28,178 bases of DNA from UMGS1649 sp045652705. GTDB lineage: Bacteria > Bacillota > Clostridia > TANB77 > CAG-465. The position numbers and the translations under genes are program-made. Within the stretch, counting starts at the first letter, position 1. Every line of letters starts with the position of its first letter. Of the stretch, positions 1 to 7,394 are shown piece by piece. The notes under the pieces were generated by a model. That model had not been told where the DNA came from, searched no databases, and was given only the letters and a program-made list of their open reading frames with translations. The stretch lies in the NCBI GenBank assembly GCA_045652705.1, contig JAZRUV010000017.1, positions 1 to 28,178 of the forward strand, written 5' to 3'.

Positions 1-92
1 AAGGCTTGCGTTAGCATGCTCAAAAACATATATTTGATTACATTTTAATATTTATTTGTGTTCCAACCTTAAAATGCAGTTAAAAAGAGAGA

Positions 93-118
93 TGCAAATG
101 ACTTTTACATCATTTGCA
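93..118 (-). terminator. intrinsic terminator after rsmE
   Basis: A perfect 9-bp stem (TGCAAATGA / TCATTTGCA) with an 8-nt loop lies 31 bases past the rsmE stop. On the minus strand it is followed after a few bases by a T run at about 82-86. Positions 1-92 beyond it show no gene; they hold AT-rich sequence that partly resembles the other end of the window. Confidence 0.6.
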
Positions 119-148
119 CCCCAACTATTGACTTAGAGCCATAATTCA

Positions 149-865
149 TTAATTTAATTCATAGCCCAATATACTTAATATACACAAACTTGCTGTTTCT
201 GCTCTTAATATTCTTTCACCCAAAGATATATCTAAAACATTTGATTTTTCTAGCATCTTCTCCACTTCTTGTTCATCTAGTCCCCCTTCAGGCCCAATTA
301 TTACTGCTATATTTTTGTTATCTTTAATATTGTTAATTACACTTTTTAAATTCACCTTACTTGTTTCATGACATATTAACACACTTTCATAACATGATGT
401 GTCTAAACTAGTTATATTTTGAACACTCTCTATATTAACATTATCTGCTCTTCCGCATTGTTCTACTGCTTCTTTTGCAATTTTTGAAAGCCTCTCAATC
501 TTTTTTTGTTTATCTTTCTCATCCAACTTTACTACTGTGTTTTTAGTAATTACAGGAATTATATTTTTTACTCCAAGTTCTACCGCCTTTTGTACTAAGT
601 AATCCATCTTGTCCGATTTTAAATACGATTGAACCAAAGTTATATTCATACCTGGTATGCCTTTTTTAGGTAGTTCACCAATTATATTGCCAATTAAAAT
701 ATCTTTAGACAGTTTTGTTATTTCTACTTCATAAGAATTAATATATGCTCTATCTCCCACTTTATATCTTAATACATTTATATGATGCACTTCGTCACCT
801 TTAACCGTTATTATATTGTCTTGCTTTACTATATTATTTTCATCTACTATAAATCTCTTTGACAT
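149..865 (-). CDS. rsmE: 16S rRNA m3U1498 methyltransferase RsmE
   Basis: 238 aa, the usual RsmE length. RsmE is a SPOUT-fold, SAM-dependent enzyme that methylates N3 of U1498 in 16S rRNA. Visible family marks are the VQSYLKSDKMD stretch, EAVEQCGRA in the middle, IIGPEGGL near residue 190, and the C-terminal LGERILRAETA knot signature. The ORF is open upstream for 23 more codons, but ATG at 865 is preferred because GGAGTGG sits about 8 nt upstream and the family begins with this MSKRF-like N-terminus. It is the last gene of the heat-shock cluster. A strong hairpin at 944-980 separates it from dnaJ, so expression probably depends on readthrough. The prmA gene that often sits between dnaJ and rsmE in Firmicutes is absent here. 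Confidence 0.93.
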   Translation of the reverse strand: MSKRFIVDENNIVKQDNIITVKGDEVHHINVLRYKVGDRAYINSYEVEITKLSKDILIGNIIGELPKKGIPGMNITLVQSYLKSDKMDYLVQKAVELGVKNIIPVITKNTVVKLDEKDKQKKIERLSKIAKEAVEQCGRADNVNIESVQNITSLDTSCYESVLICHETSKVNLKSVINNIKDNKNIAVIIGPEGGLDEQEVEKMLEKSNVLDISLGERILRAETASLCILSILGYELN

Positions 866-943
866 GTTCACCACTCCACATAAATTATATATAATTATAT
901 CATTTTTTTCAACAAAATATAGCAAGATTTGCATTTTGCTAAA

Positions 944-980
944 CTGAACCCCAAAAAAGCTAACACTTTTTGGGGTTCAG
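944..980. terminator. 14-bp hairpin between dnaJ and rsmE
   Basis: The arms CTGAACCCCAAAAA and TTTTTGGGGTTCAG pair perfectly around a 9-nt loop. The A/T tracts are inside the stem, so the structure reads equally well from both strands, but only a short TTT follows on the minus strand. It may be a partial terminator or an mRNA 3'-end stabiliser that lowers rsmE output relative to dnaJ. Confidence 0.6.
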
Positions 981-1012
981 TTTAAATTAACTTTATATTT
1001 CCTATTCACTTA

Positions 1013-2155
1013 CTATTTACCAAAAAAACTTTTCTTTTTAGGTCCTACCTCTTCACTACAAGAAATCGCATATTGTTCAAGTAGTTCTCTTTGTTTATCC
1101 GAAAGTTTTTTAGGTATTTCAATTTGTACTTTAAATTCAAGATTGCCTCTACCGCTTCTTGAAGGTACGCCTTTATTTTTCATTACAAACGTTGTGTCTG
1201 GTTGAGTACCTTCTGGTATTTCGAATGTTTCTTCTCCCTCTAATGTTGGTATTTTTATTGGCCCACCTAATACCGCTTTTACAAATGGTATTTTTGTTGC
1301 GAAGTAAATGTTTTTTCCTTTTCTAGTAAAGATTTTATGTGGAATAACAGAAACCACTATGAACAAGTCACCATTAGGTCCTCCACGTTTCCCTGCATCT
1401 CCTTGACCAGCCAAGGAAATTGCCTGGCCATCATCAATTCCAGCAGGTATATTTATTTCTATCTTTTTAGCTTTTTTCACATTTCCAGTTCCACCACATA
1501 TTTCACAAGGTTCTTTTATAACCTTACCTTCGCCATTACATTTATCACAAACACGAACTGTGCTAAATGTTCCCATTATTGTGTTTTGTACGGCTTGCAC
1601 TTTTCCTACGCCGTGACACTTGTCACACTCTACTGTGGCAGAGCCGTTTTTTGAACCCGTACCGTGACAAGATGCACATTTTTCGTTACGAGTAATAGAT
1701 ATTTCTTTTTTTACACCAAACACTGCTTCTTCAAAGGTTAGTTTCATATTATATCTTAAATCTGTACCTTTTATTGGTCCATTTTTAGCAGTTTGTTTGA
1801 AACCACCAAAACTACCGCCAAACATACTTCCTAAGATATCTTCAAGGTCTATATCAAAACCGCCTGAAAAACCGCTAAAGTCAAAACCGCCAGCACCGTA
1901 GCCACCGAAACCACCATAGCCATTACCGTTTACAGCATCGGCGCCAAATCTGTCATATTGCTGTCTTTTAGTATCATCTGAAAGTACGCTATATGCTTCT
2001 GACACTTCTTTGAACTTGGCTTCTGCCTCTTTTTCATTCCCTTGATTTGAGTCTGGATGATATTGTTTAGCCTTACTTCTATACGCTTTCTTTATTTCAT
2101 CAGCAGTTGCCGTCTTGGATACTCCAAGCACCTCATAATAATCTTTCCCTGCCAT
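1013..2155 (-). CDS. dnaJ: co-chaperone DnaJ (Hsp40)
   Basis: 380 aa, type I DnaJ. It stimulates DnaK ATPase and delivers unfolded substrates in the cytoplasm. The J domain spans residues 1-70 with the HPD tripeptide (QYHPDSN). A Gly/Phe-rich linker covers about 75-115. The zinc-binding region has four CxxCxGxG repeats (CASCHGTG, CDKCHGVG, CDKCNGEG, CEICGGTG). The C-terminal substrate-binding and dimerisation domain follows. The start ATG at 2155 has AGAAAGG about 7 nt upstream. It lies 84 bases after dnaK in the same operon, separated by a 12-bp hairpin. All key residues are intact. Confidence 0.98.
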   Translation of the reverse strand: MAGKDYYEVLGVSKTATADEIKKAYRSKAKQYHPDSNQGNEKEAEAKFKEVSEAYSVLSDDTKRQQYDRFGADAVNGNGYGGFGGYGAGGFDFSGFSGGFDIDLEDILGSMFGGSFGGFKQTAKNGPIKGTDLRYNMKLTFEEAVFGVKKEISITRNEKCASCHGTGSKNGSATVECDKCHGVGKVQAVQNTIMGTFSTVRVCDKCNGEGKVIKEPCEICGGTGNVKKAKKIEINIPAGIDDGQAISLAGQGDAGKRGGPNGDLFIVVSVIPHKIFTRKGKNIYFATKIPFVKAVLGGPIKIPTLEGEETFEIPEGTQPDTTFVMKNKGVPSRSGRGNLEFKVQIEIPKKLSDKQRELLEQYAISCSEEVGPKKKSFFGK

Positions 2156-2174
2156 TTAAATTCCTTTCTAGTAT

Positions 2175-2217
2175 AGAAACGGAAAAGTCAATTCTAGGTG
2201 AATTATTTTCCGTTTCT
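2175..2217 (-). other. 12-bp hairpin in the dnaK-dnaJ gap
   Basis: AGAAACGGAAAA at 2175-2186 pairs perfectly with TTTTCCGTTTCT at 2206-2217 around a 19-nt loop. There is no T run after it on the minus strand, so it is a poor terminator. It is better read as an mRNA processing or stability element that sets dnaK above dnaJ expression. The dnaJ SD lies just downstream. Confidence 0.55.
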
Positions 2218-2239
2218 GTGCTACATTATATGTCTTTTA

Positions 2240-4060
2240 TTATTTGTTTTCAGATTCGTCTTCTACTTTATAATCTGCATCGTGTACTACATCTTCTGTA
2301 GTTTCACCGTTTGATTCTGCTTGTTTACTTGCTTCAGCATATAATTTTTGAGAGATTTCATAGAATACTTGTGTTAATTTTTCTGTTGCAGCTTTTATAG
2401 CTTCAGTATCTGTTCCTTCTAACGCTTTCTTAACACTAGCTAGTTCAGCTTCAACTTTAGCTTTTTCATCATCAGAAATTTTACCTTCAAGTTCTTTTAA
2501 TGTCTTTTCAGTGTTATATACAAGAGAATCTGCATTGTTTCTAACTTCAACTTCTTCTTTTCTCTTCTTATCTTCAGCTGCGTGAGCTTCCGCTTCTTTA
2601 ACAGCTTTTTCTATTTCTTCTTCAGATAGATTTGAAGATGCTGTTATAGCTATTTTTTGTTCATTGTTTGTAGTCATATCTTTAGCCGTTACATGAACTA
2701 TACCGTTTGCATCAATATCGAAAGATACTTCTATTTGAGGTACTCCTCTTGGTGCAGGTGGTATTCCAGTTAAGCTAAATCTTCCAAGAGTTTTGTTGTA
2801 TGCAGCTATTTCTCTTTCTCCTTGAAGAACGTGTACTTCAACAGATGTTTGACCATCAGCAGCTGTACTGAATATTTGAGATTTCTTTGTTGGTATTGTA
2901 GTATTTCTTTCAATTAGTTTTGTAAATACTCCGCCATATGTTTCAATACCTAAAGATAGTGGTGTTACGTCTAAAAGAACTAAACCTTTAACGTCTCCTG
3001 TTAAAACACCTGCTTGAATTGCAGCACCAATTGCAACACATTCATCTGGGTTAATTCCTTTATATGGTTCTTTGTTAGTTAATCTCTTAACTGTTTCTTG
3101 TACAAGAGGTATTCTTGTAGAACCGCCAACTAGAAGTATTTTATCTAGTTTTTCGAATGTCATACCAGAATCTTTCATAGCTTGGTTAACTGGTCCTACT
3201 GTAGATTCTACTAAATCTGATACTAATTCTTCGAATTTAGCTCTAGATAAAGTTATATCTAAGTGTTTTGGTCCTGTTGAATCAGCTGTGATGAATGGTA
3301 GATTAATGTTTGCTGTAGCTGTTGAAGAAAGTTCAATTTTAGCTTTTTCTGCAGCTTCTTTTAATCTTTGCATTGCCATAGAATCATTAGATAAGTCTAT
3401 TCCTGAATCTTTCTTAAATTCAGACACTAAGAAATCAATAATTCTTTGATCAAAGTCATCTCCCCCAAGTTTGTTATTTCCGGCTGTAGCAAGAACTTCA
3501 AATACACCATCACCAATATCTAGTATAGATACGTCGAATGTTCCACCACCTAGGTCATATACCATTATTTTTTGGTCTTTGTCTTTATCTAGGCCATAAG
3601 CTAGAGCTGCAGCTGTTGGTTCGTTTATAATTCTTAGAACTTCAAGTCCAGCTATTTTTCCAGCGTCTTTAGTTGCTTGTCTTTGAGAGTCACTGAAGTA
3701 TGCTGGTACTGTTATAACTGCTTGAGTTATTGTTTCACCAGTGAAAGCTTCAGCGTCTGCTTTCATTTTTTGAAGTATCATAGCACTTACTTCAGGTGCT
3801 GAATATTCTTTATCGTCTATTTTAACTTTTTTGTTTGTACCCATATCTCTTTTTATAGATACTACTGTTCTATCGTGGTTAGTAACTGCTTGACGTTTAG
3901 CTACTTGACCTACTAGTCTTTCTCCGTTCTTTGCAAATCCTACTATAGATGGAGTAGTTCTTGCACCTTCAGAACTAGGTATTACTGTTGGTTCCCCGTT
4001 TTCAATGACGGCAACACATGAGTTAGTTGTTCCTAAATCAATTCCTATTACTTTTGACAT
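2240..4060 (-). CDS. dnaK: chaperone DnaK (Hsp70)
   Basis: 606 aa, typical for Firmicutes DnaK. It is the ATP-driven chaperone partner of DnaJ and GrpE. The nucleotide-binding domain opens with IGIDLGTTNSCVAV and contains VYDLGGGTFDVS and LLVGGSTRIP; the linker region reads GLVLLDVTPLSLG. The substrate-binding domain and the helical lid follow, with an acidic tail ending DESENK. The start ATG at 4060 has AGGAGG about 8 nt upstream. It is third in the hrcA-grpE-dnaK-dnaJ operon and under CIRCE/HrcA control at 5717-5836. It is intact. Confidence 0.99.
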   Translation of the reverse strand: MSKVIGIDLGTTNSCVAVIENGEPTVIPSSEGARTTPSIVGFAKNGERLVGQVAKRQAVTNHDRTVVSIKRDMGTNKKVKIDDKEYSAPEVSAMILQKMKADAEAFTGETITQAVITVPAYFSDSQRQATKDAGKIAGLEVLRIINEPTAAALAYGLDKDKDQKIMVYDLGGGTFDVSILDIGDGVFEVLATAGNNKLGGDDFDQRIIDFLVSEFKKDSGIDLSNDSMAMQRLKEAAEKAKIELSSTATANINLPFITADSTGPKHLDITLSRAKFEELVSDLVESTVGPVNQAMKDSGMTFEKLDKILLVGGSTRIPLVQETVKRLTNKEPYKGINPDECVAIGAAIQAGVLTGDVKGLVLLDVTPLSLGIETYGGVFTKLIERNTTIPTKKSQIFSTAADGQTSVEVHVLQGEREIAAYNKTLGRFSLTGIPPAPRGVPQIEVSFDIDANGIVHVTAKDMTTNNEQKIAITASSNLSEEEIEKAVKEAEAHAAEDKKRKEEVEVRNNADSLVYNTEKTLKELEGKISDDEKAKVEAELASVKKALEGTDTEAIKAATEKLTQVFYEISQKLYAEASKQAESNGETTEDVVHDADYKVEDESENK

Positions 4061-4099
4061 AATTTAATTCCTCCTATTACTACAAAATTATGTATTTAG

Positions 4100-4146
4100 C
4101 TTGAATATATCTTTTATTTTCAACTCTATTAACATATATATTCAAG
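4100..4146 (-). other. 11-bp hairpin in the grpE-dnaK gap
   Basis: CTTGAATATAT at 4100-4110 pairs with ATATATTCAAG at 4136-4146 around a 25-nt loop. It lies between the grpE stop and the dnaK SD. There is no downstream T run, so a role in mRNA cleavage or stability is more likely than termination. Confidence 0.45.
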
Positions 4147-4159
4147 TTATTACCTTTAA

Positions 4160-4684
4160 TTAATTTGCCACTTTTACTAGTGAGTGACGCACTACTTTAT
4201 CTTTTAGTCTGTATCCTGTTCTAAATACTTCAACTATTTCTTTTTCACCTTTTGTTTCATCCACTACACTCATTACGGCTTCGTGAATGTCTGGGTCAAA
4301 AGTCTGGCCTAAATCCGGTATTTTTTCTACGCCTTGTTTATTCAAAAGGTCCATCAGTTGATTATATATCATTGACACACCAGTCTTGTATGTTTCATCT
4401 ATACATTCCGCATCTTTTGCTTTTTCAAAATTATCTATTACTGGAAGTAAACTTGAGATTACATCAGATAATATCGAAGTATACAGTGATTCTTTTTCTT
4501 TGTTCATTCTCTTTTTGAAATTATCGAACTCAGCCATATTACGTTTAAGACTATCTATATATTCCTCTGCTTTTTTCTTCTCTTGTTCTAAATCTTTATT
4601 TAGTTTTGCAATATATGCTTCCACTTCTATAGTATCTTTCTTTTCTTCTTGCTCTACTACTTCTTCTTTTTTTGTCTTAGCCAC
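4160..4684 (-). CDS. grpE: nucleotide exchange factor GrpE
   Basis: 174 aa. GrpE is the ADP/ATP exchange factor of DnaK. A lysine/glutamate-rich N-terminus leads into a long dimerisation coiled coil (about residues 15-75), with the family signature around NMAEFDNFKKRMNKE. The C-terminal beta domain carries DPDIHEAVM and the terminal RPSLVKV-type strand (RHSLVKV). The start is GTG at 4684, preceded by AAGGAGGTG. It follows hrcA by 12 bases and precedes dnaK in the class I heat-shock operon. Confidence 0.97.
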   Translation of the reverse strand: MAKTKKEEVVEQEEKKDTIEVEAYIAKLNKDLEQEKKKAEEYIDSLKRNMAEFDNFKKRMNKEKESLYTSILSDVISSLLPVIDNFEKAKDAECIDETYKTGVSMIYNQLMDLLNKQGVEKIPDLGQTFDPDIHEAVMSVVDETKGEKEIVEVFRTGYRLKDKVVRHSLVKVAN

Positions 4685-4696
4685 ATAAACACCTCC

Positions 4697-5704
4697 TTAT
4701 TCTTTATTAAATAGCTTTCTAAGCTTCTCGTTTACCAACTTTAATGTATTTATTGTTTTAGAATAATCTACCCTTTTAGGAGCTATTACACCCAAACTAG
4801 CATTTGTTGTATCATCTGTCATATCTAATGATACTAATGTGTAATCTTTTAGCAACATTTCTTTGTGTTCACTTCCAATTACAACAGATACATCATTTTG
4901 CTCTAGTTTATCTAAAACATCACTTATTATATCTTTAGTTCCTACTACATTTAAGAACTTTTTTACTTCGTTTATTTCTGAAAATTCTGGTAGTGCTAAA
5001 AGACTAGATATATCTCCTTTTACAGAAGATTTCGTTTCAGATATCTTTTGCAGCATATTTTTATTTATTTCATTTAATACTTGAGAATAATGACTCAATT
5101 CTTTATGTACAATTTCATTTAAAACATTTGGTAGGTTCTCAAGTGGTGTTCCTTTTAAATTCTTATTAAGCAATTTAGATAATTCATCTATTCTTTCTTC
5201 TGGTAAAGTGTCTGTAATTTGAACAATTACATCTTTTACTGTTCCAGATTTAGACATAAGAATTATTAAAAGTACCTTTTCTGAAATCTTTAATATTTTT
5301 ATATTCTCTACGACATCTGTTGAACTCACATTAAGTACTGCTGGTAGTTTTAGTAGTTTTGACACAACTTCTGCTGCATGTTCTAATGTTTTTTCTACAC
5401 TACCATAACTTACAATATTGTTATTTATATAGTCTATATCTACCATACTTAAGGTATTATCTGTCATAAGATTATCTACATAGTATCTGTATCCTTTAGT
5501 AGATGGAACTCTACCAGCAGATACATGTGGTTGTTCTAAAAGGCCATAATCTTCTAAGAGCTTCATCTCGTTACGTATAGTAGCTGAACTATATTCATGT
5601 TCATATTCTTCTGCTATTTGTTTGGAACCAACCGGCTCTGCAGATTCTATATAACTTTCAACAACCGTTGCAAGTATCCTTTTCTTTCTTTCATCTAATT
5701 CCAT
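4697..5704 (-). CDS. hrcA: heat-inducible transcription repressor HrcA
   Basis: 335 aa. HrcA binds CIRCE operators and represses class I heat-shock genes; its own folding depends on GroEL. The N-terminal winged helix is visible (SATIRNEMKLLEDYGLL and QPHVSAGRVPSTKGYRYYVD, about residues 35-80). A GAF-like dimerisation and inserted domain follows to the C-terminus (SLDMTDDTTNASLGVIAPKR). ATG at 5704 is preferred over the in-frame GTG at 5713 because AAGGTG sits 6 nt before the ATG. The gene is the first of the operon and lies 12 nt downstream of the inner CIRCE, so it is autoregulated. Confidence 0.97.
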   Translation of the reverse strand: MELDERKKRILATVVESYIESAEPVGSKQIAEEYEHEYSSATIRNEMKLLEDYGLLEQPHVSAGRVPSTKGYRYYVDNLMTDNTLSMVDIDYINNNIVSYGSVEKTLEHAAEVVSKLLKLPAVLNVSSTDVVENIKILKISEKVLLIILMSKSGTVKDVIVQITDTLPEERIDELSKLLNKNLKGTPLENLPNVLNEIVHKELSHYSQVLNEINKNMLQKISETKSSVKGDISSLLALPEFSEINEVKKFLNVVGTKDIISDVLDKLEQNDVSVVIGSEHKEMLLKDYTLVSLDMTDDTTNASLGVIAPKRVDYSKTINTLKLVNEKLRKLFNKE

Positions 5705-5716
5705 TATATTCACCTT

Positions 5717-5743
5717 TTAGCACTCTAAAACCCCAAGTGCTAA
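5717..5743 (-). promoter_or_regulatory. CIRCE operator, inner copy
   Basis: TTAGCACTC, a 9-base spacer, then AAGTGCTAA: the CIRCE consensus with a single mismatch in the second arm. It lies in the 5' untranslated region between the promoter and the hrcA SD, the classical position for HrcA repression. Confidence 0.93.
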
Positions 5744-5753
5744 TTTCCCCTAT

Positions 5754-5782
5754 ATAATACTACTAGCTTCATATATTGTCAA
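5754..5782 (-). promoter_or_regulatory. sigma-A promoter of the hrcA-dnaK operon
   Basis: On the minus strand, TTGACA (5777-5782) and TATTAT (5754-5759) are separated by exactly 17 bases. It is bracketed on both sides by CIRCE operators. Confidence 0.9.
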
Positions 5783-5809
5783 CCGTTTTTAATAAAAAAA
5801 TTCAAAAAA

Positions 5810-5836
5810 TTAGCACTTTCTTGTCTAGAGTGCTAA
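5810..5836 (-). promoter_or_regulatory. CIRCE operator, outer copy
   Basis: TTAGCACTT, a 9-base spacer, then GAGTGCTAA: one mismatch to consensus. It is upstream of the -35 box and overlaps the stop codon of the preceding O-antigen-ligase-type gene (stop at 5825-5827). Confidence 0.9.
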
Positions 5837-7219
5837 TTTTATATTTATTTTGCTATTTTTCAGCTTGTTTAATACTATTTTTTCATGTAGTGTAATGCCG
5901 GCACCTATACCTAATATTGCCCAAAATGCAGGGGCAACTTGTACAACACTAACGTTGCCTATCGCTTGTGCTAAATAACTAACTATGCCAATTAATATCA
6001 TTGTTATAAATAAGTTGTTTTCATTTTTGGTGTTTTCATTATTTACATATATTACTACCTTCTTAAGTCTTTTACATATTAAAACGATTAATATTAAATA
6101 AATTATCATAGAAGGTATACCTGTTGTTACTGCTATATGCAAGTACTCACAATGCGCCTTATCCACAATAACACAACTTAACACATCCAAATTTCCTTCC
6201 AAGTGATATCTAGTGTCTCTAAATTCCATCTTCAAACTATCCGGTCCTACTCCAACTACTGGATTGTTTTTTATTGCTAAAACCACCCTTTTCCAAATTC
6301 TAAGTCTTCCTGTTCCAAACTCATCATCACTATTTACTAGGTTTTCCAACTCATCTCCTAATCCCAAAAACTCTTCTGCATATATGCCATTACCAAAAAA
6401 GTTTAATATAATAAATATTGCTATAAAAATTACCACCATAAGCAAAATTTTAACTAATATCTCTTCATTATTTTTATTACGATACATTACATAAGCAGAT
6501 ATTAATACAAACATTATTGCAAATACGGTATATGCATTCAAAGTTGTTGTATATACTAATGCCGCAAACAACAACGCCACCAATATTAAAATGCTATTCT
6601 TATCTGTTTTCAAGTAATAATAACATACCATTGGTAAAAAAATACATATATAACTAGCAAAGAAATTTTGATTTCCCATTGTTCCTTCTGCAACTCCATC
6701 TGAGTTTGCTGTGCCAAATGGTAATTTTATATCTATTGGAGTATTTGCCTGTATTATTCCATATATACTCACAATTACTGCAGCTATTATACCTACTTTT
6801 AATGTCTTATTTATATATTTGTAACCCCTCATACAAATTAAAAATGTAGCCATGTATGAAAATATAGTTACAACTCCTTCTCCTCTACCATTTTCACCTA
6901 ATATACATTCTCTAATTCCGTATTTACTAAATATGGTAGAAACAGCCACTAATATTAGATACACCCCTACAAGTATATCGTAAACATTAAATTTATATTT
7001 TGTATTCTTAATGTTTAATATAAGTAACGATAGAGCTGTCATTATAGTAAACATATTAAATATTGTATTTTTTAAAGAATATATTGCATAACCAAACTTT
7101 TCCGGAATTATTGGCAATAAAAATATAACAAAACAAAATAAGTTATATATAACTTTTTCTATTTGTTCTTTAGTTAATGATTTGTTTAATTCTTCTGTTA
7201 TTTTTTTAAATTTCTTCAT
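5825..7219 (-). CDS. O-antigen ligase / polymerase (Wzy/WaaL-type) family membrane protein
   Basis: 464 aa with about 10-12 hydrophobic segments from residue 20 to 450. Near residues 300-360, a long non-membrane loop contains GRLRIWKRVVLAIKNNPVVGVGPDSL and later HCEYLH, which match the O-antigen ligase (Wzy_C) superfamily signature (R..W...L.....P..G.G, then H..YL). Members join or polymerise lipid-linked glycans at the outer face of the membrane. In a Gram-positive this would be surface polysaccharide, or possibly protein or teichoic acid glycosylation; the substrate cannot be told from sequence. It stands alone, with no glycosyltransferases beside it. AGGGG lies upstream of the ATG at 7219. 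No terminator separates it from the hrcA promoter, and its stop lies inside a CIRCE. Confidence 0.82.
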   Translation of the reverse strand: MKKFKKITEELNKSLTKEQIEKVIYNLFCFVIFLLPIIPEKFGYAIYSLKNTIFNMFTIMTALSLLILNIKNTKYKFNVYDILVGVYLILVAVSTIFSKYGIRECILGENGRGEGVVTIFSYMATFLICMRGYKYINKTLKVGIIAAVIVSIYGIIQANTPIDIKLPFGTANSDGVAEGTMGNQNFFASYICIFLPMVCYYYLKTDKNSILILVALLFAALVYTTTLNAYTVFAIMFVLISAYVMYRNKNNEEILVKILLMVVIFIAIFIILNFFGNGIYAEEFLGLGDELENLVNSDDEFGTGRLRIWKRVVLAIKNNPVVGVGPDSLKMEFRDTRYHLEGNLDVLSCVIVDKAHCEYLHIAVTTGIPSMIIYLILIVLICKRLKKVVIYVNNENTKNENNLFITMILIGIVSYLAQAIGNVSVVQVAPAFWAILGIGAGITLHEKIVLNKLKNSKINIKLAL

Positions 7220-7303
7220 ATATGTTTTTACCCCTAAAAAAGTATATTATATATTTTCTTTTTTTTCAATGACATTTAGAGAAAAAAATATTACATAGAA
7301 AAA

Positions 7304-7347
7304 CTTCTAATAGATTATATACATAAACGTGTATAATCTATTAGAAG
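7304..7347 (-). terminator. strong terminator after the pilin/lectin gene
   Basis: Arms of 16-18 bp (starting CTTCTAATAGATTATA) pair, with one 2-nt bulge, around a 6-nt loop. On the minus strand they are followed by TTTTTCT. It ends transcription of the gene at 7395-8798. It lies ~48 bases past that gene's stop, so it could also extrude as a cruciform next to the proposed DGR variable region. Confidence 0.8.
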
Positions 7348-7394
7348 GTAATATTTCTAATTCTATATCATTCCCCTATAATATAATACATATA

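Noticed and set aside
3072..3449. 125-codon plus-strand ORF
   Set aside because: Antisense shadow of dnaK.
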